This document shows positions 44,432-52,914 of a stretch of DNA of 64,000 bases, piece after piece. Source of the stretch: Pseudoduganella violacea (GTDB lineage: Bacteria; Pseudomonadota; Gammaproteobacteria; Burkholderiales; Burkholderiaceae_D); assembly GCF_014191875.1 (NCBI RefSeq), contig NZ_JACHXD010000006.1, positions 146,955 to 210,954 of the forward strand, in the 5' to 3' direction. The stretch's first letter is position 1, and each line of letters starts with the position of its first letter. A model generated the notes under the pieces. It was not told the DNA's origin, searched no databases, and worked only from the letters and a program-made list of their open reading frames with translations. The translations under genes and the position numbers were made by a program.

Positions 44432-46632
44432 AAGGTCGCAATCAGGGTGTACAGGGTTTGCGCCAGGGCGGCGAGGTCGAAGCTCCAGCGGCGCTGGGCG
44501 CGGCGGTCGGCTTTCAAGGTCTGGCTGTCATCGAGCTTGTTGATATCGAGCAGATGCTTGCCTTCCGGGTCCAGCGTGGCGGAAACGGCTTCGCTGTTGC
44601 GGGTCCACTCGAAACGGCGCCAGCGCTCCTCGCCCTCGAACTTCACGGTTTCGCTGCTGCCGTCGGCAAAGCGCACCTGCAGGGTTTGCGGCACGGCCGC
44701 GCCTTTGCGCTTGACCACCACCACCGTGTGGTAGGGGAAGGGGCCGCTGCCCTCCTTAGCGTCGGGATGGGCCTTCGCCCATTTTTCGCGGATCTCGTCG
44801 GCCTGTTTTTCCACCGCTTCGTTGCTGAGCAGGATGCGCTTGCCCTTGCCGGCGTGGCTGCCCGGCTGCGGCAGCACTTCCTCGCTGCTCAGGCTATCGA
44901 TGCTGTCGTCGACCTTCGAGACGGCGTATACCTGCTGGGCGAAGACGCGCTCCACGGTTTTGCGCTGGCCGGTCGTCTCGGCCAGGGTTTCGCGCAGGTC
45001 GGCGATGCTCGGATGGCGGAATTTCCACAGCCGGTAGTATTCCTTGAAGCCGCGTTCCAGCGCCTCCTTGCCGATCTCTTTTTCCAGGTCGAGCATGGCC
45101 AGCGCGGTGCGCGAATAGACCGGGTTGATGCCCTGCAGGCGGTCCATGGCGTTGGCGCCCAGCGCATCGGCCGGGAAGCTGAGTGGCGTCAACAGGCGCT
45201 GCACCTGGCCGAATTCCCACACCGGATTCAGGCCGAGGCGCTGCATCCAGGGTGGGGCCAGGTGGAGATCGCGCCGTTCGGCGCGCGTCATGCGGGTGTT
45301 CCAGAACTGGTTCAGGCCCTCATCGAGCATCGGTTCCTCGAACTCGTTGTTGGCCAGGATGCCGTAGAAATAGCCATGGCCGAATTCGTGGATGGTGACG
45401 AAATCCAGGCCGAAAGCGCCCAGCGTGTCGGGCTGCAGGTCGGGGATGCCGTCGGCGGTGAAGAAGGTCGGGTATTCCATGCCGCCCGCTTCCTGCGCGT
45501 TATGCGGCGGGATCACCACGGTCACGGTCTGGTAGGGATAGGGGCCGAGGGTCTTCGAATAAAAGTTCAGCGCATCCTTGGTCGCCTTCATGGCCGGCGC
45601 CGCGTTGGCGGCGTATTCGGGCGGGAACAGCACCTTGATCTCGACCTCGGGACTGCCGGGGAAGGTCCAGGTCCCGGTCAGCGGGGTGGCGGTGCGGCTG
45701 TCGGCGGTCCAGGCGAAATCGTGCACATCGTCCTGCTTGTAATGGTGGGTCAGCATGCCGTCTTTTTCCACCGGCGCGCCCTGGCGCTGGCCGGTGGCGC
45801 CCACGGTAAAGGCCTTGGGCACGGTCAGCTTCACGTCGTAGCTGCCAAAATCGGCATAGAACTCCGACTCCATATGGAATTCATGCACATTCCAGCGCGG
45901 CGCGGTGGCGCCCCGTTCGCCGGCCAGTTCCAGCACGCCGATCTTGGGGAACCATTGCCCCACCAGGTGGAAGGTTTCGAAGTAGCCGGTGCGCGCGACC
46001 ACGCGCGGCAGCTGGTCGAAGAAGGCGATGTCCAGCGTGGTGCTGGCGCCGGCTTGCACCGCCTGCGGCAGATCCAGGCGCACCACGGTCTGGTCGGTGT
46101 CCGGGCCGCCGTCGGGCTGGACGAAGGACCAATCGACCTTGGCGCCGTTCTGTTGCACGCTGCGCAGCTCGATATAGCCCCAGTCCCCGTCCTTGGTTTC
46201 CACGCCGGAGCGGAAGCCACGGCCGCTGCGCCGGATCTCGCTGTGGAAGGTGCTGTTGGCGTTCTGGAAGGCGTTCAGGTACAGGTGCAGATAGACGCTG
46301 CGCACCGGCTGGTCGCTGCGGTTGCGCCAGGTGAGTTTCTGCTGGCCGCTGACGGTGTGCTTGACCGGGTCCAGCGTGGCCTCGATCTGGTAGTTCACCA
46401 CCCGGTCGGAGAGCGTGGCTTCATTGCCGCTGCGCGGACCGCCCCAGGCATTGGGCGCGCTGGGCGTGGTCACGGCGGCGGCGTTGGCGGCGGCCAGCGG
46501 AATGCCGGTATCGGTGGTGGGCTGCGGCACGGCGACGACCAGGGCGCCCTGGGCGTACAGCAGCGATTGGATTGCCAGCCCGGCTACCACGGCAGTGGCA
46601 AGCAGGACCTTCAAGATGGGACGCGGTTGCAT
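44428..46632 (-). CDS. M1-family zinc metallopeptidase
   Basis: Aminopeptidase-like protein of 734 residues with an N-terminal membrane anchor or signal (residues 7-27). The gluzincin site is VTIHEFGHGYFYGILANNEF.. with a Glu 18 residues after the second His in PMLDEGLNQFW; the exopeptidase element EAGGMEYPTFF occurs about 45 residues before. The last 150 residues are a beta-rich M1 C-terminal domain. The protein is exported or membrane-bound, unlike cytoplasmic PepN. It diverges from the cobalamin-riboswitch btuB gene. Confidence 0.93.
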   Translation of the reverse strand: MQPRPILKVLLATAVVAGLAIQSLLYAQGALVVAVPQPTTDTGIPLAAANAAAVTTPSAPNAWGGPRSGNEATLSDRVVNYQIEATLDPVKHTVSGQQKLTWRNRSDQPVRSVYLHLYLNAFQNANSTFHSEIRRSGRGFRSGVETKDGDWGYIELRSVQQNGAKVDWSFVQPDGGPDTDQTVVRLDLPQAVQAGASTTLDIAFFDQLPRVVARTGYFETFHLVGQWFPKIGVLELAGERGATAPRWNVHEFHMESEFYADFGSYDVKLTVPKAFTVGATGQRQGAPVEKDGMLTHHYKQDDVHDFAWTADSRTATPLTGTWTFPGSPEVEIKVLFPPEYAANAAPAMKATKDALNFYSKTLGPYPYQTVTVVIPPHNAQEAGGMEYPTFFTADGIPDLQPDTLGAFGLDFVTIHEFGHGYFYGILANNEFEEPMLDEGLNQFWNTRMTRAERRDLHLAPPWMQRLGLNPVWEFGQVQRLLTPLSFPADALGANAMDRLQGINPVYSRTALAMLDLEKEIGKEALERGFKEYYRLWKFRHPSIADLRETLAETTGQRKTVERVFAQQVYAVSKVDDSIDSLSSEEVLPQPGSHAGKGKRILLSNEAVEKQADEIREKWAKAHPDAKEGSGPFPYHTVVVVKRKGAAVPQTLQVRFADGSSETVKFEGEERWRRFEWTRNSEAVSATLDPEGKHLLDINKLDDSQTLKADRRAQRRWSFDLAALAQTLYTLIATL

Positions 46633-46737
46633 GGTTCTCCTTTATTGGAATGTAAAGAACTGCAAGCAACAATATATTCACCTTGCTAACAAAAAGCCAA
46701 TATTTTTCGAGCAAGTGTGGTAAGCGTATAATGGCGG

Positions 46738-46940
46738 GGTTTTGGTGCCCGCCTCCTGTTCATGGATGCGGTTAAACGGGAAAAATGGAGTCGCCCCGCG
46801 CGGCCAACATTTGCTGCCCCCGCAACGGTAAGCAAGCGCCGTCCGCATCGGACGGCAGGACGGACCAAGAACCACTGCGCTGGCGCAGGAAGGTGGTCCA
46901 GCCCTCGCTTGCCAGCCCGGATACCGGCCAAGACAGGTGG
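46738..46940 (+). promoter_or_regulatory. Cobalamin riboswitch (AdoCbl type)
   Basis: Conserved elements are in order: the 5' TTTTGGTGCCCGCCTCC, GGGAAAAATGGAGT, the central GCTGCCCCCGCAACGGTAAGC at about 46812-46832, a variable stem (GCCGTCCG/CGGACGGC), and the B12 box GCCAGCCCGGATACCGGCC at 46911-46929. It lies about 100 nt before the start of the BtuB-like gene. Binding of adenosylcobalamin should repress expression of the receptor. Confidence 0.95.
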
Positions 46941-47039
46941 AACGCGCCGCTGCGCGCCTTCCGTTCGACTCCTGCTGCGGGGAAGCGGCTGGAGGCTGAG
47001 GCCATCCTCTTTTTCCAAGCGCTCCGGCGCCACCATTTT

Positions 47040-49004
47040 ATGAGCTATATCGTTTCCCGCCGCGCCCTGGCCGCGGCAGTTTCCCTGTGCTTTGCCGCCG
47101 CTCCCGCACTGGCGCAAACCGTGACCCAGACCTTGGGACCCGTCGTCGTTACCGGCTCCCGCTTCGACAGCAATCCCGGCCTGGCCCCGATCGGCGCCAC
47201 CGTGATCACCGCCGCCGAGATCCGCCGCGCCGGCGCCAGCGATGTGAACCAGGCCATCCGCAAGGTCGGCGGCGTGTACGGCCGCCAGGCGCTGGACGGC
47301 AGCCCGAACTTCGGCCTCGACCTGCGCGGCTTCGGCAGCGACAGCAGCCAGAATATGGTGGTGCTGGTGGATGGCGTGCGCATCTCGGAAAATGAGCTGG
47401 TCGACGCCATCATGTCCAGCATCCCGATCGATTCGGTCGAGCGCATCGAAATCACGCGCGGCGGCAGCAGCGTGCTGTATGGCGACGGCGCCACCGGCGG
47501 CGTGATCCGCATCGTCACCAAGCGCCCGTCGGGCCAGGGTACGCACGGCAGCGTGTTCGCCGAAGCGGGCCAGTTCGGCCTGCGCGAAGCGCGTGGTTCG
47601 GTATCGCAGAGCTGGGACGGTTTCGCGCTCGACGCCTCGCTCGGCGCGCTGGACACCGACAACTACCGCGACAACAACGCCTACAAGAAACGCAATTTCA
47701 CCGGCGGCGCGCAATGGACGCTGCCGGGCGGCCGCATTGGCCTGCGCACCGAAATCCTGCGCCAGGACGGCCGCCTGCCCGGTTCCCTCAGCCAGGCCGA
47801 GTTCGAATCCACGCCGCGCAAGACCAATGAACCGCATAACTTCGGTTCGGTCGACAGCGACCGCTACGTCGGCTTCTACGAGCAGAAATTCGGCGCCTTC
47901 GACCTGGCCGCCGAACTGGCGCACCGCAAGAAGGACGCCAGCGGCAGCTACTTCTATGGCGGCAAGCTGTCCACCACCAACTACGACACCAAGCAAACCC
48001 AGTTCTCGCCGCGCCTGCGCCACACCAGCCAGTTCGGCGCTGTGCAGAACGAAGTGGTGACGGGCATCGATCTGATGCGCTGGAACCGCGTGGTCGATGG
48101 CTCCTTCTCCAAGGCCGACGCCACCCAGCGCTCCAAGGCCTTCTACGTGCGCGACGAAATGAAATGGGCCGGCCCGCACGAAGCGCGCCTGGCCTTCGGC
48201 GCGCGCCGTGAACTGTTCGACATCGATTCGGTCGATCCGGTGCCGTATTCGACCGCCAACTACCACGACAAGCGCGGTCTGAACGCCTGGGAAATCCAGG
48301 GCAGCTACGCCGTCCTGCCGGAACTGACTCTGCACGCCAAGGCCGGCCAGAGCTACCGCGTGGCGAATGCCGACGAAAACGGCTTCACGCCGAAAGCGAA
48401 TGTGGCGCTGAAGGCGCAAACCTCGCATGACCTGGAGCTGGGCGCAAGCTATGCGCTGAACGGCTACAAGCTGGCGGCGCGCGTCTTCAAGCATGAGCTG
48501 AACAACGAGATCTACTACGATCCGACCGCCACCCCTTACGGCGGCGCCAACAGCAATCTGCCGCCGACCCGCCGCCAGGGCATCGAACTCGATGCCAGCG
48601 CGCGCCTGGCGGCCGACTGGCAGCTGAGCGGCCACTATCAGCACGTGAAGGCTGAGTTCACCGAAGGCGCGCTGGCCGGCAAGGAGCTGGTGCTGGTGCC
48701 GAAGAATGTGCTGAGCGCGCGCCTGGCCTGGACACCGTCCAGTGGCCAGAGCGCCGACGTCGGCGTGCAGTGGGTCGACAGCCAGCGTTACGGCGGCGAC
48801 TTCCTCAACACTTGCAACGCCCGCATGCCGTCCTTCACCACCTTCGACGCCCGCTATGCGCGCCAATACGGCCCGTGGGAGGTCGCGCTGTCCGGCCAGA
48901 ACCTGGGCGACAAGCGTTACACCACGGCGGCCTTCTCCTGCCGCGGCGGCATCTATCCAAGCGATGGCCGCCAGCTCAAGCTGTCGGCGCGCTACGACTT
49001 CTGA
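47040..49004 (+). CDS. btuB: TonB-dependent vitamin B12 receptor (BtuB-like)
   Basis: Outer-membrane receptor of 654 residues. A signal peptide to about residue 26 is followed by a TonB-box-like GPVVVTGSR. The plug domain includes NMVVLVDGVRISENE, RIEITRGGSSVLYGDGATGG and VIRIVTKRPS. The 22-strand barrel ends in LSARYDF with the terminal Phe needed for insertion. Because the gene follows a cobalamin riboswitch, the substrate is most likely vitamin B12 or cobinamide. The start at 47040 begins the signal peptide; the frame is open into the riboswitch but that part is not coding. Confidence 0.94.
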   Translation: MSYIVSRRALAAAVSLCFAAAPALAQTVTQTLGPVVVTGSRFDSNPGLAPIGATVITAAEIRRAGASDVNQAIRKVGGVYGRQALDGSPNFGLDLRGFGSDSSQNMVVLVDGVRISENELVDAIMSSIPIDSVERIEITRGGSSVLYGDGATGGVIRIVTKRPSGQGTHGSVFAEAGQFGLREARGSVSQSWDGFALDASLGALDTDNYRDNNAYKKRNFTGGAQWTLPGGRIGLRTEILRQDGRLPGSLSQAEFESTPRKTNEPHNFGSVDSDRYVGFYEQKFGAFDLAAELAHRKKDASGSYFYGGKLSTTNYDTKQTQFSPRLRHTSQFGAVQNEVVTGIDLMRWNRVVDGSFSKADATQRSKAFYVRDEMKWAGPHEARLAFGARRELFDIDSVDPVPYSTANYHDKRGLNAWEIQGSYAVLPELTLHAKAGQSYRVANADENGFTPKANVALKAQTSHDLELGASYALNGYKLAARVFKHELNNEIYYDPTATPYGGANSNLPPTRRQGIELDASARLAADWQLSGHYQHVKAEFTEGALAGKELVLVPKNVLSARLAWTPSSGQSADVGVQWVDSQRYGGDFLNTCNARMPSFTTFDARYARQYGPWEVALSGQNLGDKRYTTAAFSCRGGIYPSDGRQLKLSARYDF

Positions 49005-49055
49005 GCGCGGCCCTAGGCCGAGCTTAGGCTTCAAAGCGGCTTAAACCCGCCTTAA

Positions 49056-49097
49056 AATGGCCCCCCGGACGGGATTTTTGTCCGGCGGGGCCATTTT
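49056..49097 (+). terminator. Terminator after the BtuB-like gene
   Basis: AATGGCCCCCCGGAC pairs with GTCCGGCGGGGCCATT with a small mismatch and the loop GGGATTTTT, followed by a T-run. It separates btuB from dsbA and could act in both directions. Confidence 0.8.
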
Positions 49098-49152
49098 TGC
49101 CTGCAAAAAGTGTTAATCTGCCGCCGTCTATAACTCGATAAAAAGGATGACC

Positions 49153-49818
49153 ATGCGTTACCTGCGCTTCATGCTTGCCGCCGCTACCCTGGCCTTTTCC
49201 GCCGCTGGCGCCTCCGCCGCCGAACCGGTGAACGGCACCGAATACAAGGTTCTCGACACGCCAGTGCGCAACGATACCGGCGCCAAGGTCGAAGTGATCG
49301 AGTTCTTCATGTACTCCTGCCCGCACTGCAATTCCCTGGAACCGCTGATGTCGGACTGGGTCAAGAAGCAGGGCGACAAGATCGTCTTCCGCCGCATCCA
49401 CTTCGCCTCGAGCGACAAGGACCCGCATGCCCACGCCTACCTGACCCTGGAAGCCATGGGCAAGCTGGAAGGCGTGCATGACAAGATCTTCCGCGCCATC
49501 CACGTGGAGCGCAACCGCCTGCGCAGCGACGACGCCATGACCGACGTGGTCGTGAAAGCCGGCGTGGACAAGGCCAAATACCTGGAATACTTCAATTCCT
49601 TCGGCGTGCAGACTAAAATGAAGCGTTCCAACCAGCTGGTCAGCTCCTACAAGGTTGATAGCGCCCCGACCATCGTCATCGATGGCCGCTTCGTGACCTC
49701 GCCAGCCCAGGCCGGCCGTCCGGGCCAGCCGGAGAGCGTATCGATGCAGAATACGCTGGTCGTGATGGACTATCTGGTCGCCAAGGCCGCCGCCGAGAAG
49801 AAAGCAGGCAAGAAGTAA
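49153..49818 (+). CDS. dsbA: Thiol:disulfide interchange protein DsbA
   Basis: Periplasmic oxidant of 221 residues. A signal peptide (MRYLRFMLAAATLAFSAAGA) is followed by a thioredoxin fold with active site FMYSCPHCNSLEPL and cis-Pro loop DSAPTIVIDGRF, and a helical insertion between. It introduces disulfides in exported proteins. The start at 49153 is chosen because AAAAGG ends at 49146, which leaves no spacing for the ATG at 49147 but the correct 6 nt for 49153. It follows the btuB terminator and probably uses its own promoter. Confidence 0.95.
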   Translation: MRYLRFMLAAATLAFSAAGASAAEPVNGTEYKVLDTPVRNDTGAKVEVIEFFMYSCPHCNSLEPLMSDWVKKQGDKIVFRRIHFASSDKDPHAHAYLTLEAMGKLEGVHDKIFRAIHVERNRLRSDDAMTDVVVKAGVDKAKYLEYFNSFGVQTKMKRSNQLVSSYKVDSAPTIVIDGRFVTSPAQAGRPGQPESVSMQNTLVVMDYLVAKAAAEKKAGKK

Positions 49819-49819
49819 G

Positions 49820-50125
49820 ATGGACAGCAAAGAAGAAGGCCGCATGAAGATGTACCGGGAGTCCGAACCGGACGAAACGCGTCTGTTCGAACGCAGCTCG
49901 GTCAATCATGCCGCCTGGACGCTGCTGGCGCTGACGCTGGCCCTGTGCGGCTGGCTGATGGTGGCCCTGGTCAATGCCGAGAACCAGCGTTATGCGCTGG
50001 CCAGCGGCATGTGCCAGGACCAGGTCTTCAAGGGCGGCATCGACAAGGTGTGCCTGGCCAAGGCGCGTTCGCGCGAGCACTGGTGGCAGCACCTGGGCCA
50101 TGCCATGACGACCTTCAAGCCCTGA
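49820..50125 (+). CDS. Small single-pass membrane protein of unknown function
   Basis: The 101-residue protein starts 1 bp after dsbA's stop. It has an acidic N-terminus, one transmembrane helix at about 31-52 (WTLLALTLALCGWLMVALV), and a short C-terminal domain with two Cys (SGMCQDQVF, DKVCLAKA). By topology the Cys pair could lie in the periplasm and be oxidised by DsbA, but this is only inference. No family is recognised. It is co-transcribed with dsbA and ends before a terminator. Confidence 0.75.
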   Translation: MDSKEEGRMKMYRESEPDETRLFERSSVNHAAWTLLALTLALCGWLMVALVNAENQRYALASGMCQDQVFKGGIDKVCLAKARSREHWWQHLGHAMTTFKP

Positions 50126-50145
50126 GCCGCAGCCCGCGCGTCCCG

Positions 50146-50175
50146 AAAAAGCCCGCATCGCGCGGGCTTTTTCTT
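50146..50175 (+). terminator. Intrinsic terminator after the dsbA operon
   Basis: AAAAAGCCCGC and GCGGGCTTTTT form a stem around ATCGC, followed by TTTTCTTTTT. It is 20 bp downstream of the small membrane protein gene. Confidence 0.88.
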
Positions 50176-50273
50176 TTTCAAACGGCACAAGAAGCTGCTT
50201 CAAACGGCAGACGCATTCCGCGCCGCCGCGCTGGAACCGACAATGGCGGCACCATTCATTTACAGGAGCTTCC

Positions 50274-50792
50274 ATGTCCCGTCTTGCCATTTTTGCCGCC
50301 GCCCTGTTGCCGCTGGCCGCCTTCGCCGCCGCCGACAGCCTGCCCGTACCGCAGAAGAGCTTCACCGGCGGCTCGCCCGCCGCGCTGGAACAGGTCATGC
50401 TGGCGGCGCGCCGCTATGCCGCTTTCTGGAACAGCGGCGATCCGGCTTTGGCGCGTGAGGCGCTGGCGCCGGAATTCACCGACCGCACCCTGCCGCCCGG
50501 CCGCGCCCAGGGTCTGCCAGGCCCGTTGCAAGCCAGCCAGACCTTCCGTGCCGCCGTGCCGGATCTGAAAGTGGAGATCACCGATCTGGTGGCGGCAGGC
50601 GACCGCGTCACCCTGCGCCTGCATTTCACCGGCCATTTCAGCGGCCAGTTCGGCAAGGTGCAGGGCAAGGGCCAGGCCATCGACTTCCAGGCTTTCGACT
50701 TGTATCGCGTGCAGGATGGCCGCATCACCGATAACTGGCACCTGGAAGACAATCTGACCCTGCTGCAGCAGATGGGCGTGATCGAGCAGTAA
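50274..50792 (+). CDS. SnoaL-like (NTF2-fold) exported protein
   Basis: Protein of 172 residues with a signal peptide of about 20 residues and a SnoaL-like ester-cyclase fold: RRYAAFWNSGDPALAREALA, PDLKVEITDLVAAGDRV, LHFTGHFSGQF and FDLYRVQDGRITDNWHLED. Such proteins are small alpha/beta-barrel enzymes or binders with unknown substrates when exported. AGGAGCTTCC precedes the start. It is convergent with the LysR gene (5 bp between stops). Confidence 0.88.
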   Translation: MSRLAIFAAALLPLAAFAAADSLPVPQKSFTGGSPAALEQVMLAARRYAAFWNSGDPALAREALAPEFTDRTLPPGRAQGLPGPLQASQTFRAAVPDLKVEITDLVAAGDRVTLRLHFTGHFSGQFGKVQGKGQAIDFQAFDLYRVQDGRITDNWHLEDNLTLLQQMGVIEQ

Positions 50793-50797
50793 GCGGC

Positions 50798-51715
50798 TTA
50801 CGCTGCCGTCGCGCAGCGCTCCAGCAGGAATTCCACCAGCAGCGCGATGCGCGGCGGCTGGAAGCGGCTGCGCCGGTACAGCAGATTGAGCGGCACGCTT
50901 TCGCGGAAATAGTCGTCCAGCACCGTCTGCAGGCGGCCGGCGCGCAGATCGTGCTCAATATCGAGCAGGGATTTATAGGCGAAGCCCTGGCCCGCCAGCG
51001 CCCATTTGCGGATTACCTCGCCGTCATTGCTTTGATGGCTGCGCTGCACGCGCACCGTGCGGCGCGCATCATCTTCCAGATAGCGCCATTCGTGCATTGG
51101 TCCGCTGGCCGTCACCAGCACCAGCGCCGGCAATCCAGCCAGCTGTTCGGGGTGTTCAGGCGCGCCGCAGCGTTCCAGCAGCGCTGGCGCGGCGCAGACC
51201 ACACGCCGGTTCGGCAGCAGCGGACGCGCCACCATATCGCTGTCCGGCAGCAGGCCATAGCGCACCGCCAGGTCGATATCGTCCTGCACCAGATCGGACG
51301 TGGAGTCGCTCAGCGACAGGGCGTATTGCACGTCCGGATGGCGCTGGCGGAATTCCTCCAGCCATCCCAATAGCAGATTGCGCCCAAAATCCGAGGGCGC
51401 TGAAATCTTCACCAGCCCGCGCACCGCGCCTTGCGCCTGCAGGCCTGCTTCCGCCTCGGCCATCAAGGCCAGCGCCTGTTCGCAGTAGTGGCGGTAATGG
51501 CGTCCTTCCTCGGTCAATCGCAATTGGCGCGTGGTGCGCTCGAACAGCCGCGTTTTCAATCCCGCTTCCAGACGCTGGATGCAGGCGCTGGCGGCGGCGG
51601 GGGAGAGGCCTTGCTTGCGCCCGGCGGCGGAAAAGCTGCCAAGGGTGGCGGCGTCGAGAAAGAGGCGGATGGCGCTCAAGCTGTCCACGCCATGGCTGTC
51701 GATACTGGCACTCAT
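50798..51715 (-). CDS. LysR-family transcriptional regulator
   Basis: Regulator of 305 residues. An N-terminal winged HTH (LSAIRLFLDAATLGSFSAAG, RLEAGLKTRLFERTTRQLRL) is followed by a LysR substrate-binding domain. It lies downstream of the efflux cassette in the same direction and may be transcribed with it or control a separate target. The start at 51715 is preferred because AAGG lies 9 nt upstream; ATG at 51724 would abut that site. Confidence 0.93.
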   Translation of the reverse strand: MSASIDSHGVDSLSAIRLFLDAATLGSFSAAGRKQGLSPAAASACIQRLEAGLKTRLFERTTRQLRLTEEGRHYRHYCEQALALMAEAEAGLQAQGAVRGLVKISAPSDFGRNLLLGWLEEFRQRHPDVQYALSLSDSTSDLVQDDIDLAVRYGLLPDSDMVARPLLPNRRVVCAAPALLERCGAPEHPEQLAGLPALVLVTASGPMHEWRYLEDDARRTVRVQRSHQSNDGEVIRKWALAGQGFAYKSLLDIEHDLRAGRLQTVLDDYFRESVPLNLLYRRSRFQPPRIALLVEFLLERCATAA

Positions 51716-51779
51716 TGCATGCATCCTTGCTGCGGTTGCGGGAAGGGGGCGCCCGCATTCCCCCGCAGTGTAACGGATG

Positions 51780-52691
51780 TCAGGCGCCGCGTGGGGCGGT
51801 GGCCTTGGCCGGCGCGGCCGCCGTGGTGGTCTTGCTGTCGAGGATGACGGTGCAGGTGGTGCCCGCCACCAAGGTCAGCTCCTTGGGCTGCTGGTCGATA
51901 TGGATGCGCACCGGCACGCGCTGCGCCAGCCTGACCCAGCTGAAGGTCGGGTTCACGTCGGCCAGCAGTTCGCGGCCGGTGCTGGCGTCGCGGTCGGTGA
52001 TGCCGCGCGCGATGCTCTCGATATGGCCGTGCAGGGTGGCGTCGCCGCCCATCAGCTTGACCTGCACCGGCGCGCCCGCTTTCAGCAGCGGCAGCTTGGT
52101 TTCCTCGAAATAGCCGGCCACGTAGAAAGAGTCGCTGTCGATCACCGCCAGGCGCGCCACACCCACGGCGGCGAAATCGCCCACATGCACGTTCAGGTTG
52201 GTCACATAGCCGCTGACCGGCGCGCGCACCACCGTGCGTTCCAGGTTCAGTGTGGCCAGATGCACGGCTTCCGTGGCGGCCCGCACCTGGGCGCTGGCGC
52301 CGTCCATGGCCGATGTTGCGCCTTCGCGGCTTTCGGCCGAGACCACGGCGTCGTCCAGCGCGGCGCGGCGCTTGGCCTCGCGCGTGCGGCGGCCTTTCTC
52401 GACCTGCTGCGCGGCCAGCAGCGAGCGCGCCTGCTCCAGCGCCGACTGGTAGCGCGCCGGGTCGACCACGAACAGCACATCGCCCTTGCGCACGAACTGG
52501 TTGTCGCGCACATGCACCTCGGTCACGGCGCCGGCGACGTCGGCGGTGATGTTCACCACGTCGGCCTTGATGCGGCCGTCGCGCGTCCAGGCCGATTCCA
52601 TATACTGGTCCCACGCCCCCTTGCCGAACCACAGCGCGGCCCCCAGCAGCAGGGCGGTGAGGACGAATCGGAACAACTTGCTAGCACTCAT
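51780..52691 (-). CDS. HlyD/AaeA-type periplasmic adaptor subunit
   Basis: Membrane-fusion protein of 303 residues with one N-terminal transmembrane helix (about 6-24). The biotinyl-like domain is split, with WTRDGRIKADVVNITADVAG before and VVRAPVSGYVTNLNVHVGD after the coiled coil; the beta-barrel domain follows. It resembles AaeA, which connects a FUSC/AaeB inner-membrane pump for aromatic carboxylic acids to an outer-membrane channel. It follows the DUF1656 gene by 22 bp and is the last pump gene of the cassette. Confidence 0.92.
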   Translation of the reverse strand: MSASKLFRFVLTALLLGAALWFGKGAWDQYMESAWTRDGRIKADVVNITADVAGAVTEVHVRDNQFVRKGDVLFVVDPARYQSALEQARSLLAAQQVEKGRRTREAKRRAALDDAVVSAESREGATSAMDGASAQVRAATEAVHLATLNLERTVVRAPVSGYVTNLNVHVGDFAAVGVARLAVIDSDSFYVAGYFEETKLPLLKAGAPVQVKLMGGDATLHGHIESIARGITDRDASTGRELLADVNPTFSWVRLAQRVPVRIHIDQQPKELTLVAGTTCTVILDSKTTTAAAPAKATAPRGA

Positions 52692-52713
52692 AACGGGATT
52701 CCCTTCTTGTGTT

Positions 52714-52914
52714 TTATTGGTATAGGCCCATGGTCAGGGCGCTGAAGATGCAGACCAGCAGGCAAAGCCGCACCAGGGCCGGATGCAGCAGGCGGCGGTA
52801 AACGCCGGCATGGCCGAGCACCCAGTCCAGCAAGCCTTGCAGCAGCAGGCTGGCCAGGAACAGCGGCAGCAGGGTGGGAATGAGGACGCCGAACAGCGAC
52901 ACTTCACGCGGCAT
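52714..52914 (-). CDS. DUF1656 small membrane protein (AaeX-like)
   Basis: The 66-residue protein, MPREVSLFGVLIPTLLPLFL then two hydrophobic helices and a basic loop, has the length and starting motif of the DUF1656/AaeX family that accompanies AaeA-AaeB. The start at 52914 lies inside the end of the FUSC gene (11-bp overlap), with GGAGAAGTCC upstream. Its role in the pump is not known. Confidence 0.9.
   Translation of the reverse strand: MPREVSLFGVLIPTLLPLFLASLLLQGLLDWVLGHAGVYRRLLHPALVRLCLLVCIFSALTMGLYQ

Noticed and set aside
44458..46689. 743-codon open frame antisense to the M1 peptidase
   Set aside because: The peptidase on the other strand has a complete catalytic site; the antisense product is compositionally unnatural.
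46785..47039. Longer N-terminus for the BtuB-like receptor
   Set aside because: The frame is open but lies within the cobalamin riboswitch, and the signal peptide begins at 47040.
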